DNA of 64,000 bases from Spirochaetia bacterium (GCA_900767955.1 CAAGBC010000050.1:1-64000), one strand, 5' to 3'. Shown: positions 1 to 8,206, counted from the stretch's first letter. The notes: generated from the sequence alone by a model not told the origin. A program made the numbers and translations.

Positions 1-115
1 ACGAGTCAAATAGCAATAGGCTTGAACGTCAGTGAAAGCGAGGGACTTAAGTCTCAGCTTGAGGACCTAGCCTTATAGGCTAAGTGCAAACCACCCGTTT
101 GACGGGTGGTTATGA
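1..115 (+). mobile_element. 3' end of an IS200/IS605-type element (omega-RNA-like)
   Basis: The first 115 bases are rich in secondary structure and unlike the AT-rich DNA that follows. A TAGCCT/AGGCTA hairpin lies at about 70-84, and a perfect 10-bp stem with a 3-base loop (89-98/102-111) closes the region. One frame stays open from base 1 to a TAG at 76-78. This layout, a coding tail running into stacked hairpins and a final GC-rich stem, is how tnpB genes end in IS200/IS605 elements, where the overlapping RNA is the omega (reRNA) guide scaffold. The gene body would lie upstream, outside the window. Assignment is by resemblance only; a plain terminator of another gene is the alternative. Confidence 0.4.
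89..111 (+). terminator. GC-rich hairpin, terminator-like
   Basis: Perfect inverted repeat with 10-bp arms (89-98 and 102-111) and loop TTG. It is followed by AT-rich sequence but no strong T-run. It faces the minus-strand protease gene that ends at 138, so it could end transcription from both sides, or be the terminal hairpin of an IS605-type element. Confidence 0.55.
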
Positions 116-137
116 TTTAAATATATTTTATTTTATT

Positions 138-1736
138 TTATTTACATTCAAACAATTCTAATTTTATATTTGATGTTGGTAAACTTAAACTTGTATTTTT
201 AATATCTTTTCCTATGTAATGAACTGAAAATGAATTTGCTCCAATATCTGTTAAGCCATTTGTTGATAAAGGAGAAAATATTACAGGCCCATAATATAAG
301 TAATTACTTATTGAATTTGCATAGAATTCTGTAGTCAAATCAATAGCATCAAATGTAAAATCTTGTTCTTCTATTTGTCTATTTAGTGAGTAAAATTTGT
401 TGTTATTGCAATTTTGTGTAAAAATAACTGTTTGAGCAAATTTTTCGCAGACAGAATTAAAATCTGCATTATAACCTAATGTTCTTAAAGCCTGTGTTAT
501 AGATTCTTGATTTAAATATGAATTATTTACTATTTCTTTGATTAATTTTGAGCCACCAAAATTGCGCACTAAAAAAGCTCCAAAGGCATAAGCATTTGCA
601 TAATAAATATATACTTCATTTCCTTCTTGCCAATTTGTAAATCCTTTGTAGTAATATCTATTAAATATTTTTAACCTAGATTTTGGGGATTCCTTATCGT
701 CAATGCCAATTGTTTTTTGTAACATTTCTTCGGCAATAAGAGACAGCATTTCTGTATACCAAGTTTGAATTGATGTATTGGAATTTGAATTTTTAATTTT
801 TTTGTTTATAAAATTAAGCATATGTTGAAATTCATGTGCTAAAGTCGAATATATGTATTTTTCTCCCTCGTAAGTAAAATAGTCATCAATATAAAAAATA
901 TTACATTTATTACTAGTTGGATTGGATGTGTATAAATCACCTGAATAAAAATATCCAAAAGTTCCTGATTTTTGATTTGAATGAGAATCAGTATTTATAT
1001 CATAAATTAAAATTGATACTTTTTCACTTGGTTCAATAAATTTACTATTGGAAGGATAATCTATTTCACCAAAAATATTTGTTTCTATAGGATATATTTT
1101 ATCAAACATATCACCTAATTTTTGAAATTCTTTGTATTCTAAGTTTACTAGACTTGAAGAACTTATATAATTTGAATCTGTTACATGCCAAATATATGAA
1201 TATTTGCTAGTATATTTTAATTCTGCATTAACTGATTTTGCAACTTGTTGATTATCAAGTTTTGGAATTATATAAAAAGATTTTCTGGTTCCAATTGAAT
1301 AGTTTTGATTAATATTTTCACTTATAATTTCTGCGGAACGATTTGTATTTATATTTTGAGTCAAAAAATCTTCCGAATATCTAAAATCAATTCTATTAAA
1401 TTGTGTTGATTCGTCGGAAATATTACTTAAACATATATTTTGTTCAGCAGCTCTTGATGCATTCGTAACATAACCTGTTGTGCTTCCTTTTATATCAAAA
1501 TTGTTGTTATTGTATTTTATTAAAAATAAGTCACCTTCCCCATTAGTTCTACAATTTGCTTCAGTAACTTCTTTTGGTGTATAAGAGTAATAATTATCTA
1601 AGTTTTCGCGTGATAAAACTGTAAGCATTCCTGTTTGTTCTGGTGGTGTTTCTTCAAAAAGTAAAAAATTTATTAATTCACAACCAGATAAAGCTAAAAA
1701 ACTCAAAAATATCAAACAAATTTTTAGTATTTTCAT
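138..1736 (-). CDS. Lipoprotein zinc metalloprotease, M30 (hyicolysin-like)
   Basis: Predicted surface or periplasmic lipoprotein peptidase of 532 residues. The N-terminus is a lipoprotein signal peptide with lipobox LSGC, lipidated Cys19. Residues 301-305 read HEFQH, a zincin HExxH motif, followed by LNFINKK and, about 30 residues on, a Glu-rich helix (AEEML) that could supply the third zinc ligand. This is the pattern of the M30 hyicolysin family, common in spirochaetes. The start is supported by AGGAAA just upstream. It follows the cyclase gene by 30 bases and is last in the rnc-cyclase-protease run. Substrate unknown. Family assignment rests on the motif and its context. Confidence 0.75.
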   Translation of the reverse strand: MKILKICLIFLSFLALSGCELINFLLFEETPPEQTGMLTVLSRENLDNYYSYTPKEVTEANCRTNGEGDLFLIKYNNNNFDIKGSTTGYVTNASRAAEQNICLSNISDESTQFNRIDFRYSEDFLTQNINTNRSAEIISENINQNYSIGTRKSFYIIPKLDNQQVAKSVNAELKYTSKYSYIWHVTDSNYISSSSLVNLEYKEFQKLGDMFDKIYPIETNIFGEIDYPSNSKFIEPSEKVSILIYDINTDSHSNQKSGTFGYFYSGDLYTSNPTSNKCNIFYIDDYFTYEGEKYIYSTLAHEFQHMLNFINKKIKNSNSNTSIQTWYTEMLSLIAEEMLQKTIGIDDKESPKSRLKIFNRYYYKGFTNWQEGNEVYIYYANAYAFGAFLVRNFGGSKLIKEIVNNSYLNQESITQALRTLGYNADFNSVCEKFAQTVIFTQNCNNNKFYSLNRQIEEQDFTFDAIDLTTEFYANSISNYLYYGPVIFSPLSTNGLTDIGANSFSVHYIGKDIKNTSLSLPTSNIKLELFECK

Positions 1737-1766
1737 TTTTTTCCTATATTTTTTCTATGTAAAAAA

Positions 1767-4586
1767 TTATTTGGAAGTAAGAGTTCTTACTCCATCCCAT
1801 TCAGCAGGAATATTCTTTTTAGCATAATTACTACAACGCTCTGCAAAAATTAATGCAGTTTTATCATCTGGTAATAATTGGTATGCTTCCATAAATAATT
1901 TAGCTGCTTTTGTAAAGTTTTTAGCAAAATATTCATCTAATGCACTATGGAATATTTCAATTTCTTCAAGTTGCTTATTAGACATTTCTGATTTGAAACC
2001 AATTATATTATATAACTGAACAGGATTATCGATTCCAACAACTCTAACTTTATCAAGTTTTTTAGCTACGATAATATCTTTGTTTTCTCCATAATTTGCT
2101 TCAGTCCATGTTTTTTCAGAAACTAAGATTGATGAATCATAAACTTTGTTTACGCCTTCAAGTCGGCTTGCAAGATTTACTTCTGAACCAATAACTGTAT
2201 AATTTAATTTACCAGCAGTTCCCATATTTCCAACAAGCATTCTTCCCGTGTTAATTCCAATTCTACTAAATAATTCTCTTGGTATATCACCGTCAATCAT
2301 GTGTTTTTTATTAAATTCATATTCAGCTTCTTTCATTCTTATTGCTGAACAACAAGCTTTAAACGCATGGTCATGGATGTTTATTGGAGCTCCAAAGAAT
2401 GAAACAATTGAATCTCCAATGTATTTATCAATAGTTCCGTTGTTTTGTAAAATTATATCACTTAAAGCACCAAGATATTCATTTAGAATAGAAATCAATT
2501 TTGAAGGAGATACTAATTCAGAGAAAGAAGAAAATCCTTTAATATCTGTAAATAATGCAGATAATTCTCTTTCTTCTCCACCAAGTTTAAGTTTTGAAGG
2601 ATCGTTTACAATTTCTGTTACAACATCTTTTGAAACATATGTTGAAAATGCTTGGCGTAAGAAACCTTTTTGTTTTTCTGCATTCATAAAACGCAATGCA
2701 CCATTAACTATAAAGTTAATTATAAGGAAGAAAGTTGCCGCCAAAGAAGGAATATAGAAATTAAATAATAAAAATAATACAAAAGGCGTTGCAATAAGAA
2801 TAATTGAAATAAATCCATAGGAAATATTTTGAGTTTTTGAAGATCTTTTTCTAAAAATTAATATTGCAATTCCCATTAAAATAAATGAAAGAAGATAATA
2901 TAATTCCCAATAATATGTGGAAATAAAATCTTTATTTAATATTGTGTTTACAATATTTGCGTGAGTTCCAACATTTGGATACATTCTCCAAAATGGAGTT
3001 ACTCCCATATCAGTTGTACTAGAAGCTGTATTACCAATAATACAGAAGGAATTTTTATACTTATTGCTCAATTCATCAAAAATTCTTACATATTCATTTA
3101 CAGAATCTTTTAGCAAATCGATTTGTTCTGAAACTACTTGAACAAAATCTAAACGGTCATTTTCTGTTATTAAGTCACCAAGTTCATCTAATCGTTGGGT
3201 TACGGATGAAATAATATCGGTATCTAAAAATTCTTTAAGATTGTTAAAATACTGATTTCTACGATTAAAATAACTTGAATACTGTTCATCGGAAATATTA
3301 AATTTACTATCTGCTTCACATAATTTAAGTAAAGAATTTTTTTCTTGAATTATAGCGTTATATTCATCGTTAAAATTTTTTATTTTTACAAGATAATCCA
3401 ATGGAGTTCCATTTTCATTTAGGATTTCATAGTTTAATAAATTTTCAAAATAAATTATGTGTTCATTTTCGATGCAGTCAAGTTTAAATGTGTCAGATAA
3501 AGAAACATGTCTAAAGGAATTATCATAATCTGGTTTTATCCAATTTATAAACATTCGCCCATGGTTATCAAGTGGTATTGAAACTGTTTCTCGTGTTTCA
3601 GATTTTGGGAATAAACATCCATTAAGAATCAATTTATGTTTTGTTCGTTGAATACTTTGAACATCTAACATATTTAATAATGGTGCAAATACTAATTGAG
3701 GTAAATATTTTCCGTTTCTATAGAACAAAAGTTCAATTCTTCGCCTAGAACCATCAGTATCAATTTGAACATTTGTAAAACCACAACCTTTTGCTCGTTT
3801 TACAAGTGTATGTAATGTTGGTGAAAAACCTTCTGGAATTCCACCGTATTGTTCATTTACAGTATAAATATTGTTTTTTCTTATATGATTTTCAGTGTCG
3901 GAAACATTATTTAGTAAGTAATTATTTTCAACAAAAGCGATATCATCATGTGTATATACGATATTCAAATCTCGTGTGTTTACCGTTACCCATGAGTTAT
4001 CAAAAAACTTCAATGCTTTACCAAAATATTCGTCATTATCTTGATAAAGAAGACTTGTTACAAGATTATTCTTAAAATTGTCTATTGAAGGATTAATGTA
4101 ATCGTTGAACATGATGTTTGTCTGTTCATTTATTGTGTTTGGTGAAATATAACCTTTTTCAACAGAATCTGATAATTCATATACGATAGATTCAATTTCA
4201 TCTTGAATATAATTGAATGAATCTGTTATTGCATTTTCTGAAGTACGAGGAACTCCAAGAGGAGATGGTGATAAGTATTCAATATCAAAAGTAACTGATT
4301 TTGCTCCAAATTCTTTCATTCGGAACAAAGCATCTGCTATAATATCTCTACTCCATGGCCATTCACCAATTTCACTTATAGAAATATTATCTATATCGAC
4401 TAATAAAATTTGCTCACTTTCAGTTGGTGATTTTTTTAATTTTAGTAATAAATTATATAATTTATAATCTTGTTTATTAAGAAGACCAATTATTCCTAAT
4501 ACAAAAAACAATAAACCTAATGACAAAAATAGAATTAAATCTGTGAATCTCTTGAAAAAATTTTCTTTATCTTTTTTATTATTCAT
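1767..4586 (-). CDS. CHASE2-domain class III adenylate/guanylate cyclase
   Basis: Membrane sensor that should make cyclic AMP (or GMP) in response to an extracytoplasmic signal; 939 residues. One membrane helix (about 15-36) is followed by a long extracytoplasmic CHASE2 region (about 40-555), three membrane helices (about 560-630) and a class III cyclase domain (about 665-870). The metal-binding aspartates are in FTDIKGF (D681) and DKYIGDS (D725). GINTGRMLVGNMG and NYTVIGSEVNLASRLE are typical catalytic-core blocks. The tail (880-925) looks like one TPR-like helical pair. The CHASE2 region carries an unusually long insert with coiled-coil character around 400-510. It starts 20 bases after rnc. 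Nucleotide preference cannot be read by eye. Confidence 0.9.
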   Translation of the reverse strand: MNNKKDKENFFKRFTDLILFLSLGLLFFVLGIIGLLNKQDYKLYNLLLKLKKSPTESEQILLVDIDNISISEIGEWPWSRDIIADALFRMKEFGAKSVTFDIEYLSPSPLGVPRTSENAITDSFNYIQDEIESIVYELSDSVEKGYISPNTINEQTNIMFNDYINPSIDNFKNNLVTSLLYQDNDEYFGKALKFFDNSWVTVNTRDLNIVYTHDDIAFVENNYLLNNVSDTENHIRKNNIYTVNEQYGGIPEGFSPTLHTLVKRAKGCGFTNVQIDTDGSRRRIELLFYRNGKYLPQLVFAPLLNMLDVQSIQRTKHKLILNGCLFPKSETRETVSIPLDNHGRMFINWIKPDYDNSFRHVSLSDTFKLDCIENEHIIYFENLLNYEILNENGTPLDYLVKIKNFNDEYNAIIQEKNSLLKLCEADSKFNISDEQYSSYFNRRNQYFNNLKEFLDTDIISSVTQRLDELGDLITENDRLDFVQVVSEQIDLLKDSVNEYVRIFDELSNKYKNSFCIIGNTASSTTDMGVTPFWRMYPNVGTHANIVNTILNKDFISTYYWELYYLLSFILMGIAILIFRKRSSKTQNISYGFISIILIATPFVLFLLFNFYIPSLAATFFLIINFIVNGALRFMNAEKQKGFLRQAFSTYVSKDVVTEIVNDPSKLKLGGEERELSALFTDIKGFSSFSELVSPSKLISILNEYLGALSDIILQNNGTIDKYIGDSIVSFFGAPINIHDHAFKACCSAIRMKEAEYEFNKKHMIDGDIPRELFSRIGINTGRMLVGNMGTAGKLNYTVIGSEVNLASRLEGVNKVYDSSILVSEKTWTEANYGENKDIIVAKKLDKVRVVGIDNPVQLYNIIGFKSEMSNKQLEEIEIFHSALDEYFAKNFTKAAKLFMEAYQLLPDDKTALIFAERCSNYAKKNIPAEWDGVRTLTSK

Positions 4587-4606
4587 AGAGAAAATTATAT
4601 CATATC

Positions 4607-5335
4607 TTATAAATCTTTCAAAGTTATAAATGCTTGTTCTGCAACATTTTGTTCAGCTTCTTTTTTTGATTTGCCTTCTGCAGGACCATATGTAACATTA
4701 CCTAAATGAACAACAACTTTAAAAATTTGCTCATGATCAGGTCCCGATATTTCTACAGTTTCATATACAGGACACGCTTTGCATTTCTTTTGATAAAGTT
4801 CTTGTAATAAAGTTTTAAAATCTTTTCCACCAAATTTTTGAACATCTCGAATAGCAGGAATGATAAAAGATAAAATATATTTTTCTGCAGCTTCATATCC
4901 AGAATCTAAATAGTAAGCACCAATTATTGCTTCCATACAGTCTGCTAAAATTGCAGGTTTTTGTCTTCCGCCTGTTAGCTCTTCTCCTTTTCCAAGAACT
5001 AACATCTTGTCAACTCCAAATTTTATTGCAATTGGAGCTAAACTTTTTTCTGAAACAACAACAGATTTTATTTTTGCTAAATCACCTTCATTGATTTTGT
5101 CTGTATTTTTATGAAAGTCCTTATATAAAAATGCAGCAGTTGCAAGTCCTAATACTGAATCACCTAAAAACTCTAAGCATTCGTTATTGTAATTTTTATG
5201 CTGAGAATATTCGTTAGAAAAAGATCTATGATGAAATGCTAATTCAAGCAATGCGTAATCTTTGAATTTAAGACCTAAAGGTTTGCAAAATGAAATTAAT
5301 TTTTTATATCGTTCTTTTGAAATGTCTTTATTCAT
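4607..5335 (-). CDS. rnc: Ribonuclease III
   Basis: Endoribonuclease that cuts double-stranded RNA in rRNA and mRNA maturation. 242 residues from the Met I chose: the frame runs further upstream into acpP, but that extension has no family similarity. The RNase III signature NECLEFLGDSV is at 51-61 and the second catalytic block DCMEAIIGA at 132-140. A double-stranded RNA-binding domain follows (about 172-240), ending in the typical GKSKKEAEQNVAEQAF block. No clear Shine-Dalgarno precedes the start. An acpP terminator lies between it and acpP; acpP-rnc adjacency is common in bacteria. Confidence 0.95.
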   Translation of the reverse strand: MNKDISKERYKKLISFCKPLGLKFKDYALLELAFHHRSFSNEYSQHKNYNNECLEFLGDSVLGLATAAFLYKDFHKNTDKINEGDLAKIKSVVVSEKSLAPIAIKFGVDKMLVLGKGEELTGGRQKPAILADCMEAIIGAYYLDSGYEAAEKYILSFIIPAIRDVQKFGGKDFKTLLQELYQKKCKACPVYETVEISGPDHEQIFKVVVHLGNVTYGPAEGKSKKEAEQNVAEQAFITLKDL

Positions 5336-5363
5336 AATATAAATATAAATTTTGTAAAAAAAA

Positions 5364-5390
5364 AAACACAAGTCTAATTGACTTGTGTTT
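5364..5390 (-). terminator. Rho-independent terminator after acpP
   Basis: Perfect 11-bp stem (5364-5374/5380-5390) with a 5-base loop. On the minus strand it is followed at once by a long run of U (the A-run 5356-5366 on the plus strand). It sits between acpP and rnc, so part of the transcription should stop before rnc. Confidence 0.85.
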
Positions 5391-5417
5391 CGATAAAAAA
5401 TTCTTTTCAAGAAAAAA

Positions 5418-5657
5418 TTATTTAGACTGTTCAGCTTTGATGAAATCATAAGCATCACGAACAGTTTCAAATTCATTAGCTTTTTCATCAGGAATACTTA
5501 CACCCATTTCTTCTTCAATAGCGTAAACAAGTTCGTAAGTATCAAGGCTGTCAGCTCCTAAATCACCACGGAATGATGAATCCAAAGTGATGTCAGAAAC
5601 ATCTTTTTCAAGCTTTTCAGCGATAAGTTTCTGGATTTTTTCAAACAATTCGTCCAT
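5418..5657 (-). CDS. acpP: Acyl carrier protein
   Basis: Small acidic carrier of growing acyl chains in type II fatty acid synthesis, 79 residues, the normal length. The phosphopantetheine attachment site is GADSLD with Ser37. Helices II and III (YELVYAIEEEMGVSIPDE) are standard. The gene follows rpmF by 17 bases, with AGGGAG upstream of the start, and is followed by a strong terminator before rnc. Its product also feeds the nearby lipid genes (plsC, cdsA pathway). Confidence 0.97.
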   Translation of the reverse strand: MDELFEKIQKLIAEKLEKDVSDITLDSSFRGDLGADSLDTYELVYAIEEEMGVSIPDEKANEFETVRDAYDFIKAEQSK

Positions 5658-5674
5658 TTTATGCTCCCTTATTA

Positions 5675-5863
5675 TTAGCCGTTTGATTCAGGTGTAATTA
5701 CCTGGCGACCACGGTAGAAACCGCATTTTGGACAAACACGATGTGACTGAACAAGGTTTCCACAGTTGCTACATTCTGTAAGCTGTGGAGCTGTTAGACG
5801 CATGTTGATTGTCTGTCGTCTCTTTGTTACGGCTTTAGATGTTTTGGATCTTGGTACTGCCAT
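5675..5863 (-). CDS. rpmF: 50S ribosomal protein L32
   Basis: Large-subunit ribosomal protein, 62 residues. The start MAVPRSKTSK and the basic N-terminal half are typical. It is the zinc-binding form: Cys31, Cys34, Cys44 and Cys47 make two CxxC pairs. GAGGT lies just before the start. First gene of an rpmF-acpP unit behind two consensus promoters. Linkage of rpmF to fatty acid genes is common in bacteria. Confidence 0.97.
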   Translation of the reverse strand: MAVPRSKTSKAVTKRRQTINMRLTAPQLTECSNCGNLVQSHRVCPKCGFYRGRQVITPESNG

Positions 5864-5909
5864 ATATAAACCTCACTAATTAGATAATATCTGATTAACT
5901 GTGGCTTAT

Positions 5910-5939
5910 AATATACAACAGTTCCAATCAGGTTGTCAA
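5910..5939 (-). promoter_or_regulatory. Sigma-70-type promoter for rpmF-acpP (proximal)
   Basis: On the minus strand TTGACA (5934-5939), an 18-base spacer, then TATATT (5910-5915). The expected transcription start is near 5903, about 40 bases before rpmF. Confidence 0.75.
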
Positions 5940-5942
5940 TGT

Positions 5943-5970
5943 ATTATAGCAGAAATAAATTTTTTGTCAA
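5943..5970 (-). promoter_or_regulatory. Sigma-70-type promoter for rpmF-acpP (distal)
   Basis: On the minus strand TTGACA (5965-5970), a 16-base spacer and a perfect TATAAT (5943-5948). It lies immediately upstream of the proximal promoter, with only three bases between its -10 box and the next -35 box. Confidence 0.75.
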
Positions 5971-6054
5971 CATTTTTTAAAAAAATGTCAAAATCAGCAG
6001 CGGGTTACCTCAAGTAATGCTCCAGTATTACACCTCTACTTTTGATTTACCTTA

Positions 6055-6534
6055 TTATACATTGTATTTTTTTCGTAGTGCATCTTCCACAAATGGAGGA
6101 ACCATTTCTGATATATTTCCACCAAACCTTGCAAGTTCTTTTATTGAACTAGATTTTAGCAGAAGATATTTTTGATCAGTTGGAATAAATAATGTTTCAA
6201 TTTCATTATTTAAATTATGATTCATAAGGGAAAGTTCAAATTCATATGAAAAATCAATAGTATTCCTTATTCCTCTTAGTAAAATTTTTGCACCCGTTTT
6301 TTTTGCATAATTTACAATAAGTCCTTCCCAAATATGAACAGTAACATTTTTATAAGGTTTTACTAATTCTTTTAACATTGAAAATCGTTCTTCTTGAGAA
6401 AATAAATATTTTTTCTCAGAATTAACTGCAATAACGACATCAATAGAATCAAACATTGTTGAAGCTCTTTGAATAATATTTAAATGACCATTTGTAGGAG
6501 GATCAAAAGATCCAGGAAAAACTGCGATACTCAT
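6055..6534 (-). CDS. coaD: Phosphopantetheine adenylyltransferase
   Basis: Fourth step in coenzyme A synthesis: joins 4'-phosphopantetheine and ATP to give dephospho-CoA. 159 residues from the chosen Met, matching the family's usual length of about 160; the frame extends 12 codons upstream but the family begins at MSIAVFPGSFDP. The nucleotide-binding signature is TNGH (14-17), and the C-terminal KSSSIKELA matches the conserved ISS motif. It converges on nothing and is divergent from the lipoprotein gene at 6590. CoA supplies the prosthetic group of the acyl carrier protein encoded nearby. Confidence 0.95.
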   Translation of the reverse strand: MSIAVFPGSFDPPTNGHLNIIQRASTMFDSIDVVIAVNSEKKYLFSQEERFSMLKELVKPYKNVTVHIWEGLIVNYAKKTGAKILLRGIRNTIDFSYEFELSLMNHNLNNEIETLFIPTDQKYLLLKSSSIKELARFGGNISEMVPPFVEDALRKKYNV

Positions 6535-6553
6535 TATAAATATTGTAACTCGT

Positions 6554-6582
6554 TTGACGAAAACAAACAAGCATAGTATTAT
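6554..6582 (+). promoter_or_regulatory. Promoter for lipoprotein gene, possibly leaderless
   Basis: TTGACG (6554-6559), a 17-base spacer and TATTAT (6577-6582). The ATG of the next gene is at 6590, seven bases after the -10 box, so the transcript would begin at or next to the start codon. Confidence 0.5.
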
Positions 6583-6589
6583 TGTAGGT

Positions 6590-7123
6590 ATGAATAAAAT
6601 TAAAGTAATATTTTTATGTCTTATAGTAGTATTTATGTTCGGTTGTAAATCAACTAAACCTGTACAATCTCAATCTACAGAAACCGTAGTTGAAAATATT
6701 GTCGATGAAGAATATGTACGCTCTATTAATGATGTTTCTGTTTCTTGGGAAGAATTTTCAGCTGATAAAAAAGAAATTCTTAGAATAATTGCTGAATTAT
6801 CAACAATTATGGCTGAGAGAAATTATGAAGAATGGTTGAATTATATAGAACCAGAATCAAAAGTTTATTGGTCAAATCCTATTAATTTAAGAAAAGCTTC
6901 AAAAAGACTTCCTATTAGAGGGCAAAGATTAAATAATTTAAATGATTATTTTGTGTTTGTTTTTGTACCATCTCGAAAAAATCAACATGTTGATGAAATT
7001 CGTTATATTTCAAGAGATAATATAAAAGCTGTACAAGTACGAGATTCTCAAGATGTTGTTTATTATAATTTTAGAAAAATAAATAATACTTGGATGATAA
7101 GTATTCCTCCATTGCAAAGTTGA
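6590..7123 (+). CDS. Small lipoprotein of unknown function
   Basis: Predicted membrane-anchored lipoprotein of 177 residues. I chose the inner Met at 6590 because it begins a lipoprotein signal peptide (MNKIKVIFLC) with lipobox MFGC and Cys19; the 12 upstream codons are polar and lie over the promoter. After the lipid anchor come a Ser/Thr/Gln-rich linker and a compact domain from about residue 55. The block AERNYEEWLNYIEPES followed by beta-strand-like sequence is reminiscent of NTF2-like folds, which is only a guess. Divergent from coaD. Function not recognised. Confidence 0.8.
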   Translation: MNKIKVIFLCLIVVFMFGCKSTKPVQSQSTETVVENIVDEEYVRSINDVSVSWEEFSADKKEILRIIAELSTIMAERNYEEWLNYIEPESKVYWSNPINLRKASKRLPIRGQRLNNLNDYFVFVFVPSRKNQHVDEIRYISRDNIKAVQVRDSQDVVYYNFRKINNTWMISIPPLQS

Positions 7124-7216
7124 TTTTTTAACATACATGATTTATAATTATGTAATTATGAGAATATGTGATAAATTCTTTTTCATTCATAATTGAGAAA
7201 GATATTTTATTCACGA

Positions 7217-7297
7217 GTTTGCGGTGCAAACTTCATATATTAACTGTTTACAGTTTATGCAAAATATCGATAAAAGGTTTTATACAAAATCTTTTAT
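7217..7297 (+). promoter_or_regulatory. Three-hairpin 5' leader of the HEAT-repeat gene
   Basis: Three consecutive inverted repeats: 7217-7222/7226-7231 (6 bp, loop GGT), 7242-7247/7250-7255 (6 bp), and 7270-7281/7286-7297 (12 bp with one G-U pair, loop ATAC). The last ends one base before the GGGAG ribosome-binding site of the gene at 7310, so folding could affect translation. Confidence 0.45.
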
Positions 7298-7309
7298 GGG
7301 AGAATTTTT

Positions 7310-8065
7310 ATGAAAATTAATAAGAAATCATTTACAGTTTTTTTATGTACAATGTTTTGTGTTTCTCTTTTTGCACAAGAACAAAGTGTTGTAAGAAAAT
7401 CTTCTACTACAGAAAATAAAAAAACAGAAACTTCTGTTGAACAAGAGTATTTGAGTGATGTCGATGGCGTTGTAATTTTAAGTCTTGCAGCTTCTGATGA
7501 ATATGATAATAAACTTGTTGCTATGCAATTTTTGGAAAGCGCTGTTGAAAATGGAAATACATCAGAAGATATAATGAAAGCATTGAATCAGTTAGCAGGA
7601 GAAGGAATTTCAAAACAGTCTAGAACAAATGGTCGTTTAATGAATAACTACCCTGATATTAGACGCCGTGCTTGTTTAGCTTTAGGAAAAATTAAAACAG
7701 AACAGTCAAAAGAATATTTAGTTCAGGTTACTCTTGCAGAAAATGAACCAATGGTTATTGCTGCTGCAGTGAATTCTTTAGGTGAAATTGGATTTAATAA
7801 TAATGATGAAGTTGTTGATGCTATTTCTTTTGCAAATAGACGCAATCAAATCTTGAATCCAACAAGTTCTTTAGCATTTGAAGTTCTTGATGCTTATGAA
7901 AAACTTGCTCCTTCAACAGAAAATAAAAAGATTATTGTTGATTCTGTAGCAAAAATTGCAGCTGATTATCATTATGTTACACCAGTAAGAAATAAAGCTG
8001 TAAAATTATTAAAAACAATTTCAGATGCAAGTAATTCTTCAAATAATACATCAGAAGCAAAATAA
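7310..8065 (+). CDS. Exported HEAT-repeat-like protein
   Basis: Predicted periplasmic protein of 251 residues. A signal peptide (1-22) ends in SLFA before QEQ. After a Ser/Thr-rich linker, the body is all-helical. Residues about 110-165 contain two HEAT-type helical pairs (PDIRRRACLALGKI and EPMVIAAAVNSLGEIG), the consensus found in PBS-lyase/HEAT proteins. Such exported HEAT proteins are frequent in Treponema and usually act as protein-binding scaffolds; the partner is unknown. GGGAG precedes the start at good spacing. A strong terminator follows. Confidence 0.85.
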   Translation: MKINKKSFTVFLCTMFCVSLFAQEQSVVRKSSTTENKKTETSVEQEYLSDVDGVVILSLAASDEYDNKLVAMQFLESAVENGNTSEDIMKALNQLAGEGISKQSRTNGRLMNNYPDIRRRACLALGKIKTEQSKEYLVQVTLAENEPMVIAAAVNSLGEIGFNNNDEVVDAISFANRRNQILNPTSSLAFEVLDAYEKLAPSTENKKIIVDSVAKIAADYHYVTPVRNKAVKLLKTISDASNSSNNTSEAK

Positions 8066-8082
8066 TATATCTTTATAAAAAC

Positions 8083-8119
8083 AACCCTATCCTATTAATT
8101 TTTATATGAGGATAGGGTT
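8083..8119 (+). terminator. Rho-independent terminator
   Basis: Perfect 11-bp stem (8083-8093/8109-8119) with a 15-base loop, followed by a T-rich tract. It ends the HEAT-repeat gene and lies 3' of the convergent tRNA-Arg gene. Confidence 0.85.
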
Positions 8120-8132
8120 TATTTATTTTATG

Positions 8133-8206
8133 TGAGAGATATGGGATTCGAACCCATTACCTTTGGCTCCGGAGGCCAATGCTCTATCCATTTGAGCTAA
8201 TCTCTC
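8133..8206 (-). tRNA. tRNA-Arg (anticodon CCG)
   Basis: 74 nt on the minus strand. The acceptor stem GAGAGAT/ATCTCTC pairs fully, the anticodon stem TTGGC/GCCAA encloses loop CTCCGGA with anticodon CCG, and the T-loop is TTCGAATC. No CCA is encoded. The matching codon CGG must be rare in this AT-rich genome. Confidence 0.95.

Noticed and set aside
2248..2757. Plus-strand frame of 169 codons inside the cyclase gene
   Set aside because: It lies wholly on the reverse strand of the conserved cyclase domain and has no recognisable family features.
5460..5488. RNase III start upstream at 5488 inside acpP
   Set aside because: The extra 51 codons overlap acpP and the acpP terminator and do not resemble RNase III; the start at 5335 gives the usual length.
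5990..6054. Imperfect hairpin GTAAT...ATTAC between coaD and rpmF promoters
   Set aside because: It needs a wobble or mismatch and has a very short loop; at best a weak coaD terminator, not supported enough to list.
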